Assembly (NCBI RefSeq): GCF_002443255.2
Contig: NW_019211455.1
Span: forward strand, 45,208,103-45,272,102
Direction: 5' to 3'
From: Varroa destructor
Taxonomy: Eukaryota > Arthropoda > Arachnida > Mesostigmata > Varroidae
Length of the DNA stretch: 64,000 nucleotides
Shown here: in pieces, positions 11,935-24,744 of the stretch
How the letters are laid out: the number at the start of each line of letters is the position of its first letter
How positions within the stretch are numbered: the first letter of the stretch is position 1
The notes under the pieces: model-generated
Told to the model about the DNA's origin: nothing
What the model saw: only the letters and a program-made list of their open reading frames with translations
Databases searched by the model: none
Program-made: the position numbers and the translations under genes

Positions 11935-11980
11935 GGTGGAGTCGGACTCCACCAAATGCCTTCGGTCATCACCGAAGGCA
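11935..11980. repeat. Two GC-rich hairpins in tandem
   Basis: Hairpin one pairs 11935-11942 with 11946-11953 (8 bp, 3-nt loop). Hairpin two pairs 11957-11966 with 11971-11980 (10 bp, 4-nt loop). Both stems are perfect and only three bases separate them. They lie inside a plus-strand open frame (11807-12094) that has no recognisable product. Compact, strong, adjacent stems like these recall structured RNA or a terminator. This genome looks eukaryotic, so a structured transcript or a mobile-element end is the likelier reading. Confidence 0.9.
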
Positions 11981-12200
11981 GTGATAGTTTTGGCGATTGA
12001 AGGCTGTTTTTACTTTGTTGCTAACGTTCTTTATGTTGCTAGCGCCACTGTCATGGTCCTCACGGTTGCTGGTGGCAGTATCGGTGCGACGTAGTCTTCA
12101 AAATGCGCAAGAAAGTCTATGCACTCATTCTCAGAAGTCGTTCCCATAAGCCCCCTACCCGAAGATGCTTTTCACCCAAATATAGACACCCACAAGCGGA

Positions 12201-12221
12201 TCGAAGGCGATTCTCCTTCGA
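12201..12221. repeat. 7-bp GC hairpin
   Basis: TCGAAGG at 12201-12207 pairs with CCTTCGA at 12215-12221 over a 7-nt loop. It follows the tandem hairpins by about 220 bases and shares the CCTTCG/CGAAGG core with the second of them. Confidence 0.85.
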
Positions 12222-15200
12222 CCTGATTCGGATTCAAGGATGAAACACGAAAGACCCTTTCACCTCGTATTTGTTTTCGGTTGCTCCTCTTTGCCCACCC
12301 CCGCTCACCCACACAATCACCGAGTCCTTAAGAGCATCGCCCTTTTACGGGAGCTTCCTTTGTCGATTCTTTGAGCATGTGAGAGGCTTTGCCACTGAAA
12401 CTCTATACTCCTCGTCCTGACGGGCGCGTTTCCGCTAGCGACACCGATCTGCTCATTCTACTGCGCCGCCGGTAAAAATTGCTACTAGACAATCTTGAAG
12501 GCTGCAGGCTACGGATCTGTGTCGACAAGAGCTCTATGCCATACCACATACATCTCATGTCTTCGTCCTCTTCATTCGCCTCCATGTAATGATTTGGTTT
12601 GTAATATCGCGTGCACAGACTAAATCTGAAACTGAGCTTCGCGAGTGCTGGCCCTGCTGCGTAGAGCTTCATCAGCAGTCGTGGCCGGGGGTTTGTTCGA
12701 TGGCGATCCTTCGGCACCTCCAGTACACTCGGTGGAACCCGAGAGGACAGGAGAGCGAGGGAGACAATAACGACTATACCAAGAGAATAACATAGGGAAT
12801 AGCGAAAAGAAATAGTGGCTGGAACTAAGAAACTACTAAAGCCATCGACATTGCAAAGCGAGTCCCAGTCAATAGCGTCGGAGACGTAGTAATGATTGTG
12901 GTAACGGTGTCAAGAAACAGCAAGAAACACTCGTGAGTGGCCCAAATGAGCGACGAGCTCTCCCTGTATTACCCCTCCCACAATTGCCTCCGAAAGTACC
13001 CACTGGATATATTCATTTATTTCTTCGTCTTTGCCCACACATTGTGGCTGCTTTCATTCCTTTCATTCGTTCATTTCCTTTACGCTCAATTGAGTAATGG
13101 CACCGATCACGATATCAGACAAACTGGATGCCGGTGAGAAGAAGTGACGCAAGGTGGAGGTTTTCTAGGGCTCTAGTCTAGGCAATCAGGGAGCAATACA
13201 TAGACAGGAAGTAAGTTCGTAGTGGTAAAGCTTTACTCTCGCACAATCCTCGTTTTGGTCAAGTGCACTTCGTTCAAATACTACTTAGCCCTCCGTCTCG
13301 TCTCGTCTATTGAAATATCAATGCTATAAAAAAAAGGTCGATAGCGTGTGTTAGTTACGGTTTATAGATGGAAGCGGCATACAACCTCAAACCAAGCCCT
13401 TATCCAGAGCCTTATAGGCATCTAGGCATGGAGGTAGAGTAGATAGCGAAATACTACACAAGAAATAGAGGAGTACAGGAACAAGGTATAAAACACGAAG
13501 TTAACCAAGAGACTGTTATAGAAATCTAAGAAAAGCTAGGTCGATAACTGTTTGGCGCCAATGTTTCGGTCGATCGCGTAAAGTCCGGCCGTGATGTTGC
13601 TCTGAGAGCCGATTTCAAATGTGGCTCATTTCTGTAACCTACATTTGGCCGAGCTGCCTTAGCTAGGTCCAGCCAGGCCCACAAGATTGTTGCCGTACCT
13701 CCTGTGTCCAACTACCGAGCCTTCACTCGTCGATATATCACGTATTGGAGGTCACGGCATGGCAAATTGCAGTAGCGTGCACGAAACACACCTTCTGCTT
13801 CCACGTCTCAAGATCTCCTTGGCAGACATGTTTAAGACGAAAACTATGGTTTAGCAATAGTAGCTGGGCGTGTATACTTGAGTAACATGTAGGGTACCAA
13901 TGATCAATTGTCGTCTGCCGCCACTTAGGGACGAGTGCGCCTAAACGTGTCTAGAAATCATTGGCTTTGCATACCATTGCTCTTGCGTCCTGACTGCAAA
14001 ACGTTCTATGGACGAAGGAAAAGAGAGAAATTCAGTCACCTTACGTTGCCGGTTTAATAATCGAAGTATCCGCGTCTTACCTCTGCAGTGTTATGTGAGT
14101 AAAGGGGACAGCCCATGAATGGTAAGGGAGGGACACGCATGCTATGCAATGGATAGGCGAGTTCGTCCCGTGATCGAAACAAATTCATCAAGTTATAATC
14201 GTTAGGGTTTTGACAACCCCTATTTAGTTCTTGATTTTGCCTTCGAGCCAAAGGTCCTGCTTTTTCGTGGAGCGGGAGTATCGCTCTACCAGGATCAGTT
14301 GTAATTTCTTCTTTCAATGGGAGTATGTCTCACGATAAGACGATTCGCGAGCTCGATTCACGATTTCGAGCTGTCACGTGACCTAGCACAATGGCGCGTT
14401 TTATGAACGTGTAAAATTTCGAGTTGAGAGTTCTCCGAGCCTATTGAATGTACTCGCAAGTTGGAGAAAATATGCTGGGGTGGGACGAAAAGCAAAGAGT
14501 AGCAAATTAACCAACGAAAGAGGCGGCTACGACACGAAGCTTTTGGCAGGATTGACGCTCTAGTGGCCTAGCGTCATCGATGACGACTTGGGAATTAAAT
14601 TTGGTTTAACGATTTTATGTATAGGATATCCCTAACCCACTAGCAACCATGGTAAATATATCATTATTATTATTATGAGGGCCTTATGCATAATTATAGT
14701 GACAATAGCAATGACCAATTTTTTTCGAGCATCTCAACTTCGAATCACATGGACAAAGTGCATTGCCGCTGCTCTACTTCCTTTAAGCCATCTAATACAC
14801 CGCTCTATGGTCACAAAAAAACTAATTTGGTTTATATGTAGTAGCGGGTGTCCTTTGACATCTATGGCTATCGTCAAGATGCAACAGAAACTGTTTTATC
14901 ACGAAACTACTTAACTGGAAAGAGAAGACACAGCCATTGAGTGGTTTTCTGTTCAGATGCCCCATGTAAATTTCTTGCGGCCAATAGCCAATAGTAGCGT
15001 TTGTAATACGGCCGAAAATAAAAAATGAGCGCCTTTTCCCTCTTCTGCCTTTTACAACGGGACAGCTAATTTTAAGCCAGTATTCTTTCGCCGAAGATAA
15101 TGGTCACGCATACCGCAAATGGTGCCGTAATAATTATAGTACAATATTAAATTAAACAAACATATACGCACACTTATTTATAGCAGACGACGCGACAGAA

Positions 15201-15690
15201 AATTGTAAATAATTAATGGAAGCCTCCGAAGATTCGAAGCGTCATTATTTCATTAATCTCGTTGTCGGGCTGATAGCGACTGAAGATTAATAGCTAAAGA
15301 GAAAAAGCTACTCATTGGAAATCGCTGATGCAAACCGCATCCGTTTCCCGGGATTATACCTTTTCCTTGTATTATTATTATTATATTATCGTTTTTATTG
15401 TACAACTGATTAGTCTCGTATCCCGTATTCGGCTTTAGCGGACGAGTTTGTTGTTAATTCGAAGATGCTTCTTCAACGCATTATCTAAAATATCCTAGCT
15501 TAGGATCTTCATCGGCACAGGAACTCGTGGGAAAAGCTGCCGGAATAGTGTGGTCGTTATTAATAAATAACATTATATAACGTCATGTTGATAACTCTAC
15601 TTGCGTAAACTGTACATAATATATAAAAATAGATGAAAAATAAGTAAAAGAAATAAAAAATGAATAAATTCGTGTGGAAAGCTTCAGCTT
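12222..15690. other. No recognised gene
   Basis: Frames of 60-104 codons occur on both strands, but none shows recognisable protein sequence. The frame at 14675-14914 starts with ATG and a hydrophobic N-terminus. It follows an ATT repeat, and its translation is not convincing. Short ATT/TTA repeats lie at about 14661-14676 and 15371-15388. DNA from 15100 to 15690 is AT-rich. Confidence 0.45.
15371..15388. repeat. (ATT)n simple repeat
   Basis: About six imperfect ATT units in AT-rich DNA. Confidence 0.9.
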
Positions 15691-15987
15691 ATGTCGACAG
15701 AACAATTATGTAGTATGCACATAAAGGTATATCGAATACGAACTATAGAGCTTGGCTTCGAGCCAAACATATACATTCGTCGTACCTGGGTCCTTATGAC
15801 ACTCTTCGGTAATTGTATACCTATAATTACAAATAACGTTACCTATGAGAAAAGAACAGGCACCTCGTGGACACCTAAGGGCGTCAGTAATGTAACATGC
15901 CATAATCATTTGATTCTGACTGGAAATAAACAAAAAGATGCCAGCGCTCTTTGTTTTTTTCACAGAAAACGAAGTATAGTCACCTGA
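15691..15987 (+). CDS. Candidate ORF, 98 codons, unknown
   Basis: The frame begins with ATG (Met-Ser-Thr-Glu), is 98 codons long and ends in TGA. About 63% of codons start with a purine by hand count (62 of 98), and the composition is natural: mixed charged and hydrophobic residues, few low-complexity runs. Just before the ATG the sequence AAGCTTCAG could serve as a splice acceptor, so this might be a terminal exon. An 85-codon minus-strand frame overlaps it and looks less natural. No domain is recognised. I rate it among the better coding candidates of the window, but still unproven. Confidence 0.25.
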   Translation: MSTEQLCSMHIKVYRIRTIELGFEPNIYIRRTWVLMTLFGNCIPIITNNVTYEKRTGTSWTPKGVSNVTCHNHLILTGNKQKDASALCFFHRKRSIVT

Positions 15988-16823
15988 ACGGTTTATTTTT
16001 TAACCTCAGTTCTCTTAGTCTTTCGACATGATAGCAAGCTACTGAATTTTACCCCAACCCTTGTTATTCAAGCCACTGACGCACTGAAAGTTGGAGAAAA
16101 TTCAAGGAAGCTTCCGTAACAAGTAGTCGCTTCTTGGAAAAATAATGCAATTTTGACATGTGAGTTTTTGTAACGGCACGTCGTTAAAATGGCAATCAGT
16201 AGCGTTAGCAGTGGTCACGAAGACGGACCTCGTTGTCTGCCAATTAATAAGTTGAACTTAAAGTCGGAGAATACAGCAGAAGGCTCTGTTTTTTTTCCAT
16301 TGCTCTACCGTGCTCCATCCAACAATGATGCCATTAAACCTGATTTCGACCAACATAATTATCAACGTTTATACTCACGTTAAAACGCTGATAACAATTT
16401 TATTGTTTTGCATATCAGAAGAGTTTCTATATGAATTCTTCTAAATAGAGATCTTCTATTGAAGCGTTCATATTGAAGAAGACTCAATGCCGTTGGCGAA
16501 TGCTGTTTATCAAGCTTCAAAGAAAACTTAACCCACTCACATAATCACAAGAGTGCCTAAATCATTTACAAATTCTAAATTCAAACATCAAATTAGTCTA
16601 GACTTTACCACTGAAGCCTTTGCTCTGTATAAAAACAAATAAGAACTTATAGCTAGCGTGGCAATTCCCTAAGAGTTTCAACAATTGGTAAAAGGGAGAC
16701 ATTCCTGGCTCGGGAAACAACCTTCTTAGATAAACAGTATTTCGTTTTATTGAATTACTTGATAGTACATGTACCATTTACAGAAATTCCCCGCCATGAA
16801 CAGATTGGCCGTTAGCATTTTTT

Positions 16824-16873
<50 letters not shown>

Positions 16874-17787
16874 TACAGATAGAACACAACCCTGACGATA
16901 GAAACGAAAGATTTCCTCAGCTAACGATTATTTATTAGGACTTAGGCAGATTCCATCCTGCTCTGTGTGCACGTGTTCTCTTTCAAGACCGGCCGATGGA
17001 CACCTTCACAGCTCTCTGTATTCTTAGCGATCCTCGATTTCGAGTGTCTATCGAATTGAATCGACTTAAATCGACTCGAAGCCGTCTCAGGATGAACGTG
17101 TAGGATCACCCGGCGCGAATTTGACAGTTCTCAAATTGTGCAGAGGAGCCAGATATCGAAAACACAAAGCCTCCTTTCTCGCTGCCCTAGTCTTCTGCTC
17201 ATTCGTCCTCCAGCAGGCCAATGTCAGGTGCTGGGTATTTGTCGAAAGTGCCACGAGGACAACAGGCCCAGTAGTAACGCCAATTGCAAAAAAGAGGAGA
17301 CTTTTCCTTTGGCAGTATCTTTTTTGCCCTACGTCCGTCCCCTGTGTCTTCTCTATTGTCTTGTGTCGTAAAGTGCGCGCTTTCACCCACTGCTGCCTTC
17401 GCCATCGCTGCTGTCCTTATTGGCACAGTACAAAACACCACAACAAATCTGCGAAGTCGACGTGACATTATACTATTTGTCGTGCGCGATTTGACAGACT
17501 TTAGTCGAGGAATCGAGATAATACAAAGACAAGAGACGAGCGATGACGGCGACGGCGACGACGACAAGAAGAGAAGCAAAGCTTGAAAGCCCCGCACAGT
17601 TCTACGCACGTGGCTGGATAGCAGCCGAAATAAGTCGATCCTTGGTTTTTGCAGTGTTCGAAAAACACGCTACCTAGACAATGACACACGGGCCAAAAGG
17701 ACACTTCAGACGAACACGTACATATATATGGATTTATATACGTATATATATATATGGAGGAGAAGTAAAGTTTCCTACCGCCATTGA
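15988..17787. other. No recognised gene
   Basis: The first half is AT-rich with few open frames and includes a long TA array. From 17080 to 17610 the GC content rises and five frames overlap on both strands, the longest being 136 codons on the minus strand (17199-17609). This simultaneous openness fits composition rather than coding. An imperfect TA/CATA stretch lies at about 17718-17756. Confidence 0.45.
16827..16870. repeat. (AT)n microsatellite
   Basis: About 22 uninterrupted AT units. Confidence 0.97.
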
Positions 17788-18267
17788 TTGAGCCATTCAA
17801 CTGTACTGCTAGAGCGGTCCTGTGATGTTGAAATAGAGAGGTCGGTTGCTAGGATTGCTATCAGCGCGCTTGAACTTGTAGACATAGTTGGAGTCAATGC
17901 AAGGCACAGAAAGAAGCCTGCGACTTCTGCGAGCAGTAACCCTAGGAAAACCAACCATGACCTCTCCCTCTCCCTTTCTCGAAGAGGGGTTCGTAAACTC
18001 CAGGAGTTAGAGTCAATGTGCTCGGCTGCATGCGGCTACATCTTGCAGGTTCGATGTCGTCCTTGTTGCTTTTGTCATCTACAAAACGTGAAAAATTTAC
18101 ATACTCTGTACTATATATACCCTTCCGTATACTTTTCCGGTACGGAAACAAAAAATGGCAACGCAAATATTGCAGCATCGTGCATAGATAGGTGCCACGA
18201 TAGGTATAGTGCTGGGTATGAAACACAGGACTGTGCGGTCGAGTCTCTACAACGGCTTCTTCAGTGA
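17788..18267 (+). CDS. Coding-like open segment, 159 codons, unknown
   Basis: The frame is open from a TGA to a TGA for 159 codons and has no ATG near its start, so a whole gene is unlikely. Two parts carry a marked purine-first codon bias: about 84% over 45 codons from 17821, and a similarly high value over the last 40 codons. The middle does not; it is pyrimidine-rich (a CTC/TCC run near 17955, then a Cys-rich part). The pattern suits one or two exon-like pieces interrupted by non-coding DNA, or local purine patches. No domain is recognised. Confidence 0.2.
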   Translation: MSHSTVLLERSCDVEIERSVARIAISALELVDIVGVNARHRKKPATSASSNPRKTNHDLSLSLSRRGVRKLQELESMCSAACGYILQVRCRPCCFCHLQNVKNLHTLYYIYPSVYFSGTETKNGNANIAASCIDRCHDRYSAGYETQDCAVESLQRLLQ

Positions 18268-21200
18268 ATGGTCATATGGGCTTATACGTTATTGATATTA
18301 CCATGCAAAGTATTAGATTCTCTTTTTCGTCTTCTAGCTTTCCCTATTTGTTCCGTTTAGTTCAAAATGGCCTTAGAGCAGCGAACAAGTGCAGCCCCGT
18401 GGCCTACTCCAGATCTTTAAGGCTTGCTGATTCCTTTGCCTTCATTGTCGCATTTCGTAGCCACTGTGTGAATTAACGACCATGTCCTCGAAGCTCTCCG
18501 GGTTCGTTGAAATCGGAAATATAGCGATCTGGGTCCATAAACTGGTGAGACTCATTGTGCCTGTTGCACGATATTACTACTATTTCACTATATATCTCTA
18601 TGCAAGCGTGGCGCTATCATCGAGAAAGGAAGCTAGTTGTGAGTTCGAAATCAGAAGAGTAGTTTGCCCCTGAAGACTAGATTGGGGTGAGGCTGCGCCC
18701 TTACTCATGTCGTTTCGGCGATTGTCTTTAAGGGCGGAACTCGGTTCATTGGGCAAGCTTACAATTGCTAGGTAGAATTGGACTGGCAGAGATTACTAAC
18801 GATTGCTTTAGAAGTGTATAGTAATGTCTATCGTACGTAGTGGGAATTATTGTCTAACATTTAGTGCAATGCAATGTAGCAAAGGAATTTCTTATGTAAC
18901 ATACACGAATGTAAGGCGACCCAGCAGCACTCGAAACGCCCGCTTAAGCCAGATGTGTTAATACCATACTAGGCTTTCGGCTGGCAGCATTATAGTTACG
19001 GGAATGAATCGTCCGAAATAACGAACGAAGACAGGGCACGATCCATGAAACGCGAGCGAACACGGTTGAGACCTGGCACACGTTTCCGTAATAAGAACTT
19101 ACGAAAAGAAACTCCAAGTTTGCATAACACTGCTATCAAGTGCTTTTTTCACCACAGAATAGAGTATTGCCATCCCGATTGAACTACAATGGAACCAAAG
19201 TATGCCCTGATTACGGGAGCTATGATACACGCGCAGTGCTCTTCTATCCTGTACACTTTCCCTGATCCTATGGCCGAACTAGCAATCCACGACGATATAT
19301 GATGCCACGACAGCACCCGTGTATTCGCCAAAAGCTTGAATTGAAGCTTTGATTTGGCCGTCTGATCGGCCTGTCTGGGCTGTTTCAACTGAGTATGCTA
19401 TCGCTTTTTGCCAAACCCTATATGTACAACGATGTTACGTAGACTATTCTGTCTCGTTTTAACTGTCCCATTGCGAAGTACTGTCTATGACCCGATACAT
19501 GCATACAGGCTTGTATAACGATTCGTTTGAGCGATGTCCCTTAGTGTTCTTATTACTATTACAATAATAACTGCTACTACCATGAAAGACGGGTGTGACA
19601 CACCGAAGCTTCGCAAGAAGGCGGAGTTCAAATGACTTCTCCGGGGGGAAGCGAACGGGGTGGAGCACGAGGCCTGACGACCTAGGTGATTTAAATCAGA
19701 CCGCAGTCATCTGATTTGGCAATTGGAGACCGGGTCTAGTGCGATCGTTATGAGGCCGCGTGTAAGTCTGTATCGAGTTTGCACCGCTTGAAGCGGGAAG
19801 CAGGTTGCGCACGCTGGATCGCTAAATGGGCAGTACTGTAGATAAGTAACGGCATGAGCAGCGAACGACAGCGCTGGAAAAAACGAGTAAGCGAAGTAGT
19901 TAGTTTTTCTATCTAAATGGTGTTTTTTTTTTCGTTTGGCATCATAATTTCGTACCAACAAACGTTTCAAGCGAAAAGCATGACAACGGTCAGTGTCTCG
20001 GTGACACATGTAATGTGTATATATTGTAGAAACGATCCCGCATAGGGATCAGCAAGCAGTTTCTGTTTTTTTTTTAGCATAGTACAGGTTCCGCTGACAA
20101 GCTGGGCGTCTTCATGATCTAGGCTAATAGACGTAAGTATATCACTATGTTTGAACCGATGGACATCAGTCTTCAGTCTAAGATTTTGCTTTATATGAAA
20201 AGACATCAAATGCCAAGCGGAATTTTGATGAAACAAATTGAGTTTAGAAAAGGCTGAAGCTTCTCGAAAGTTTGTGGCTTGCGTGATGAAAAGAAGCATC
20301 AACGTTAACCCGTACGAATCAATGGAACTGATCCGCGTTATCTTCAGCCGCTTGTTGCAATTCAGGCCGCGTTTATCAATCTCTAACGTACGAAATCATA
20401 ATCGGACCATAGCAGCGCAAAACTTAAAGTTATCGGTATCTTCTACCTATCTGCGTAGTACATGCGCATCTACCGTATGAATTTACTTATTCAAGAACTG
20501 ATATGCTCAGATATTATCAGACCTATGGTCTATCCTAGAAATTCTATCGACTCGATCAATGGCAGATCTTATTCAGTGGGTCGTCTTAATAATACTAATT
20601 TAATTTAAGCATACTTTCTTATCAGTTCTACGGTGCGTAACCGAGCTAATGAAACGCAGGTATGATTGAGTTAACGTATGATGAAACAGCAGAGTTGTAT
20701 CTGACATTTGGTATTATTTAGAAACGGACAATTTCTAAGATGAAGTTACGTATTCGAAATCAGAAGCAGATCCCTTCAGATGGGAACACATATCTACGTA
20801 GGTATGATTAGAAGTAAAGTAGAATATACAAGGATGTATGCTTGGCCGTTTGGTAGTGCCCTGCGTATATCAAATACGGTGTGTTATGTTAAGTTTGCGT
20901 TGTGCGCCGATATTGTGACCAGCCGCTGTGTAACGGTGGTGAGAAGATCAACTATTTCAAAATCATTCGCACGACGCACGACATCCTACCTGGTGCTACC
21001 TGATGTAATAATAGCAGGTAATGGCATAAAAAAAAAAAACTATTGAACGCCGCACCTAATCAAAGGTGCCATAATATTACGTAGTTTTTCGCTTCGGAAG
21101 GCCATCTCAGTGACCGTCTGTAAAAAAATCCTATCGGAAAGCTCGTTGTTGTTTGCGTGAAGATTTTGCTGTCTTGAGCTAAAAAAGAAAACAAAAAAAA

Positions 21201-23192
21201 AAGCGAAAGCGTTTGAAGAATGAACACATGATTTGTAGCTCTCCTGGAAGCATTTTAATTTCAATGACGACACGTGCCACTGAAGATTCCACTGTTGTAA
21301 CTGCCTTAAATTTAAATATTTATTTACTGCCGTTATCGTTAAAAATAAAATCTAAGTGCAACGCGCTTTATGCTGAAGAACGATGAAGAACATAAAAAAA
21401 AGAAATGTATCATTGTTATTGGGAGAAAAGACTTTGGTTTTCGTTCCTTGTCGTCATCACTCGGCAGGGGTATCATCATTTACTCAGTCGTAGCAATGAA
21501 TTTTACTACGATCGGTTTCCTCCATTCGCTAGTTTTCGAATTAGGCGTTCAAAAACACTAGCGATCATGGCGTTTTGTGCTTAACTCTCGTTTCATCCGT
21601 TCAGACAAGTCGTTCAGGTCAACGCGAAGATGGCTAATGAATTTATGTCGCCGTGTTCAATACGCTATAACTTCTGATTCTGTTGTATCCTTAAATACTT
21701 GTCGACATACACAACTGTGTCGGCTGGTCCACGGTCTTTCTTTCCTAGCTGCCGACACTTGGTACTCTATGCGTTCTTACGTAGTACTATTGGCAAATTT
21801 CTGGCATTTTTGCCCACATAGGTCCCCCTCCTTGTTTGCCTGAGGGTTTACAATGGCGCATAGTCAGAAGGAACATTAAGGAACAGCGAAAGGACTAACC
21901 ATGACTACGTAACAAGAGCAACATGGCGAATATATAGAGCGACAACGTGTTTTGGCTGAACTTAGAAGGGGATACGGTATATGTACGTAGTGCATGTATC
22001 TTTCAGTGCTTTGCCATGGCAGCCACTACAAACAAATATGCTGCCACACTGGCTCAGATCTGAGCAGTGGTAAGAATTACTTTCAGATATTCATGATAAG
22101 GAAAACATACGGTTAAGGAAGATCAAGTATTATTGTTAAAGTCAATAGTTGCTCTCAACCCCAGATAAGTTCAGCCAGACACACTCCGGTTAGACTCTTC
22201 ACAGGGGCAAATTTTTGATGCTACACCTAAAAATAGATGATTCTAAGGATTTGTTCACATGAAATATTTAACTGATTAATAAAGCTTGACGTTCGAAGGG
22301 TATGTTTAGCACGATCTTTCCACAGCTTCCTTATCCTCTTACGACAGTTCTGCGTCGTTTACGTTTAAAGAGGAACGTAGAGAAACTGAAAAGTTAAAAT
22401 GAGGCAGGGCATTTTTCAATAGAACGCGAACTAAACGCCATTTCGCAAAAAAGGGAAGCGGAATCAGGAGGTTGGCTGAGCCATTAGTGGCAATCGCAGA
22501 ATATCTGATCTATTAAATCTGAACGGAACATTGTATTAACGGCGACGTCAAAAGCACCAAATGTCATATTTTAGTATTATGATGTACGTAAACGTTGAGA
22601 TCACGCCATAAATAGAGGAAGCACTATCTACCGAGACAATTATCATTGTGCTACCGAGAAAAGGCTAAACAGCCATACAGCGCTGCCAGGAATTGGGAGA
22701 TGGCTGGGTAAGACGTTCATGACCTACCGTTTACAACACATTTTCAATGAGCATTAGCGACAGTAACAAGCTCGACAACCGAAGCCGATCTAAAAGCTAT
22801 ATTAACAAATCAGAAACAAAAACATTCCATTCATAATGCGTGCCATCAAAGACCCCCTTCTACGGGGAACTGTAGACAAAGCAGAAAAATGATGTGACTG
22901 TTGTGAAAAAGCAAGAGTCCTTATTGTACTATACGTGTATACGTGCACGCTTCCTTTGTACCACACCGGAGCACTTCTTAACGCCGGTTCTTGTGGCCAA
23001 TGGCTTTATGCCGCAATGGTTAGTAGAAGGCAGCCCCGTTCAACAGCACAGAAATGAAGAAACAATATTTATTTATTAGTCTCGATAAGAATTATTCATA
23101 GATTCGAATAGAACGTAATTTAAAATGTTGTGCCGCTTAGGCTTGTGGGCGAAAAAGTTTTGCAACACTAAGATATTAGTTGCACAACCTCA

Positions 23193-23261
<69 letters not shown>

Positions 23262-24376
23262 GCGCAGGTTCTGACGTGCAGAACAGGCCCCTATCGATTT
23301 AAGTAGGCGGCAGTCGCAAGGACGAGTTTTTTATGCGTAACCGACTTGCAGCCAGTGCGACTCTGTCACTGGGGAGAATTTCATTCAGTACACTCAGAGA
23401 AGGACGGAGACAGTAGGGTTAGAGTGGACAAGATATTCGCTGAATACAGCATAGCACACAACGCGTTCGTAGTGCGAACATATATGGAATATATTAATGG
23501 TTTTCTTCGTTACAAGACTCACACCGAATGAGAAAATAGCCAAATTGCATTTTGTTTCCCTTCCCGTCGCCAGCGTTCCACTGACGCCCGAGTCAGCGGC
23601 CTTTGAGGGCTTTTGCCGTTCCGTGAACAGAACAAAACGGGCTTGCGTTACGTACTCTCGTTCCATATCTTCTGCTACAAAGCTACTACAGTGCCAACAT
23701 TGACACCTCGATGAACAGAAGCAGCAGAACGTGAATGGCCAAAATATGCGTTGTCGTTTAACAAGTAGATCGGTAAAAACTACACTACCTGTCGGAGGTT
23801 GGTAAGCCGTTTTGCACGTTGTGTCCGCAGAGGAATCGCCTGTCTCGACAGATGGAAGGGACCATGGTTACCCGCGAACGGTTGCGCTTGGCAAGCACGA
23901 GAACTGTTTTCTGGTGGCCAATGGTTGGTTGCGGCTGCTCGTGCAGGCGTGTGTTTCGCGGTACGCACTGCTATAACAGGAATCATAGGTAGCGGATTCG
24001 AGGAAAAAACTAATGGCTTGAAGCCGCACAACCAGAGACACTGACGAAACAGTCATTCTGTTGGCAGCCTGCTTTTAAGTGCGTTGGTCTGCTCTACTAC
24101 TTTAAAGTGCAGAGAAACCACAGCCTAGAGTTTTGGTAACGGAGCGACAAGATGGGGGAGACCGGCGATAGACCAACACTCCACCAGCCGCTCAGGAGAT
24201 GACGTCAAAGCAGGGCTCTGTGTATCCGCCTCAACGAGCCATAATGTTACTCTGTAGTAGAAGAACTCCGCCAAGTTGCCGCCGACTCTTGCGGGATTCG
24301 AGGCAGCAGCGGCTTTTAGTAACGCCATCGTTCCTCTATACAATCTTTTGCTGTGCCCGTTGCGGATGGCCCGTGC
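18268..24376. other. No recognised gene; long TA array near 23.2 kb
   Basis: Small open frames occur throughout, none with a recognisable product. The frame at 20238-20480 (plus) has a natural-looking, purine-first first half and could be an exon fragment. The region from 21850 to 22890 has no frame of 60 codons. B-box-like motifs near 18041 and 18642 were considered as tRNA-derived elements and rejected. The TA array and the G17 run are listed separately. Confidence 0.45.
23195..23258. repeat. (TA)32 microsatellite
   Basis: Sixty-four bases of uninterrupted TA, the longest simple repeat in the window. It sits between unrelated unique flanks. Confidence 0.98.
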
Positions 24377-24393
24377 GGGGGGGGGGGGGGGGG
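24377..24393 (+). repeat. G17 homopolymer
   Basis: Seventeen consecutive G residues within a GC-richer stretch. It lies inside two open plus-strand frames, where it would encode poly-Gly. That is a reason to distrust those frames, since the length is likely variable or misassembled. Confidence 0.97.
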
Positions 24394-24744
24394 AAACACC
24401 AAAACAAAATGAACGATACGAGAACGAGTGTATATGGGAACTATGCTGCGCCCTTTCTATGCAAACCCATCTTACCCCATCTCGGTCGTTCTCCCCAATG
24501 CAAAAGCGACTGTTGCGCCTTTTTCGTCACATCGTCCGTCCTTTATCGCTGTTGGGCGGTCGCTCGCTCGTCCTCTCTTTTCTAGCCGCTCTTATTACGC
24601 GATGGCAGAGCCTCAAACTGGGAAAATTTAGTGGGGTTTGAGGGGGGACGGAGGACGCATGCGGTCGTCCTTTTGAAAAATGACCGCGTGATGAAGTTGA
24701 GCATACGGAGCGCTCTGGCCCTTGACTCGGCTTGTCTCTCCTGA

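Noticed and set aside
12640..12710. tRNA-like TGGCCCTGCTGCGTAGAGC with GTTCGA at the usual spacing
   Set aside because: The anticodon and T stems do not pair, so the resemblance is limited to box motifs.
17199..17609. 136-codon minus-strand frame as a gene
   Set aside because: Four other frames are open across the same block. The openness follows base composition, and the translation is Ser/Arg-rich without motifs.
18005..18655. GGTTCGATGTC near 18045 and AGTTCGAAATC near 18642, resembling tRNA-type SINE heads
   Set aside because: The A boxes are poor, no poly(A) or tandem tail follows, and no second copy was seen in the window.
24199..24641. Two overlapping plus frames of 121-128 codons around the G17 run
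   Set aside because: Both read through the homopolymer as poly-Gly and overlap each other, with Ser/Cys/Arg-rich non-natural composition.
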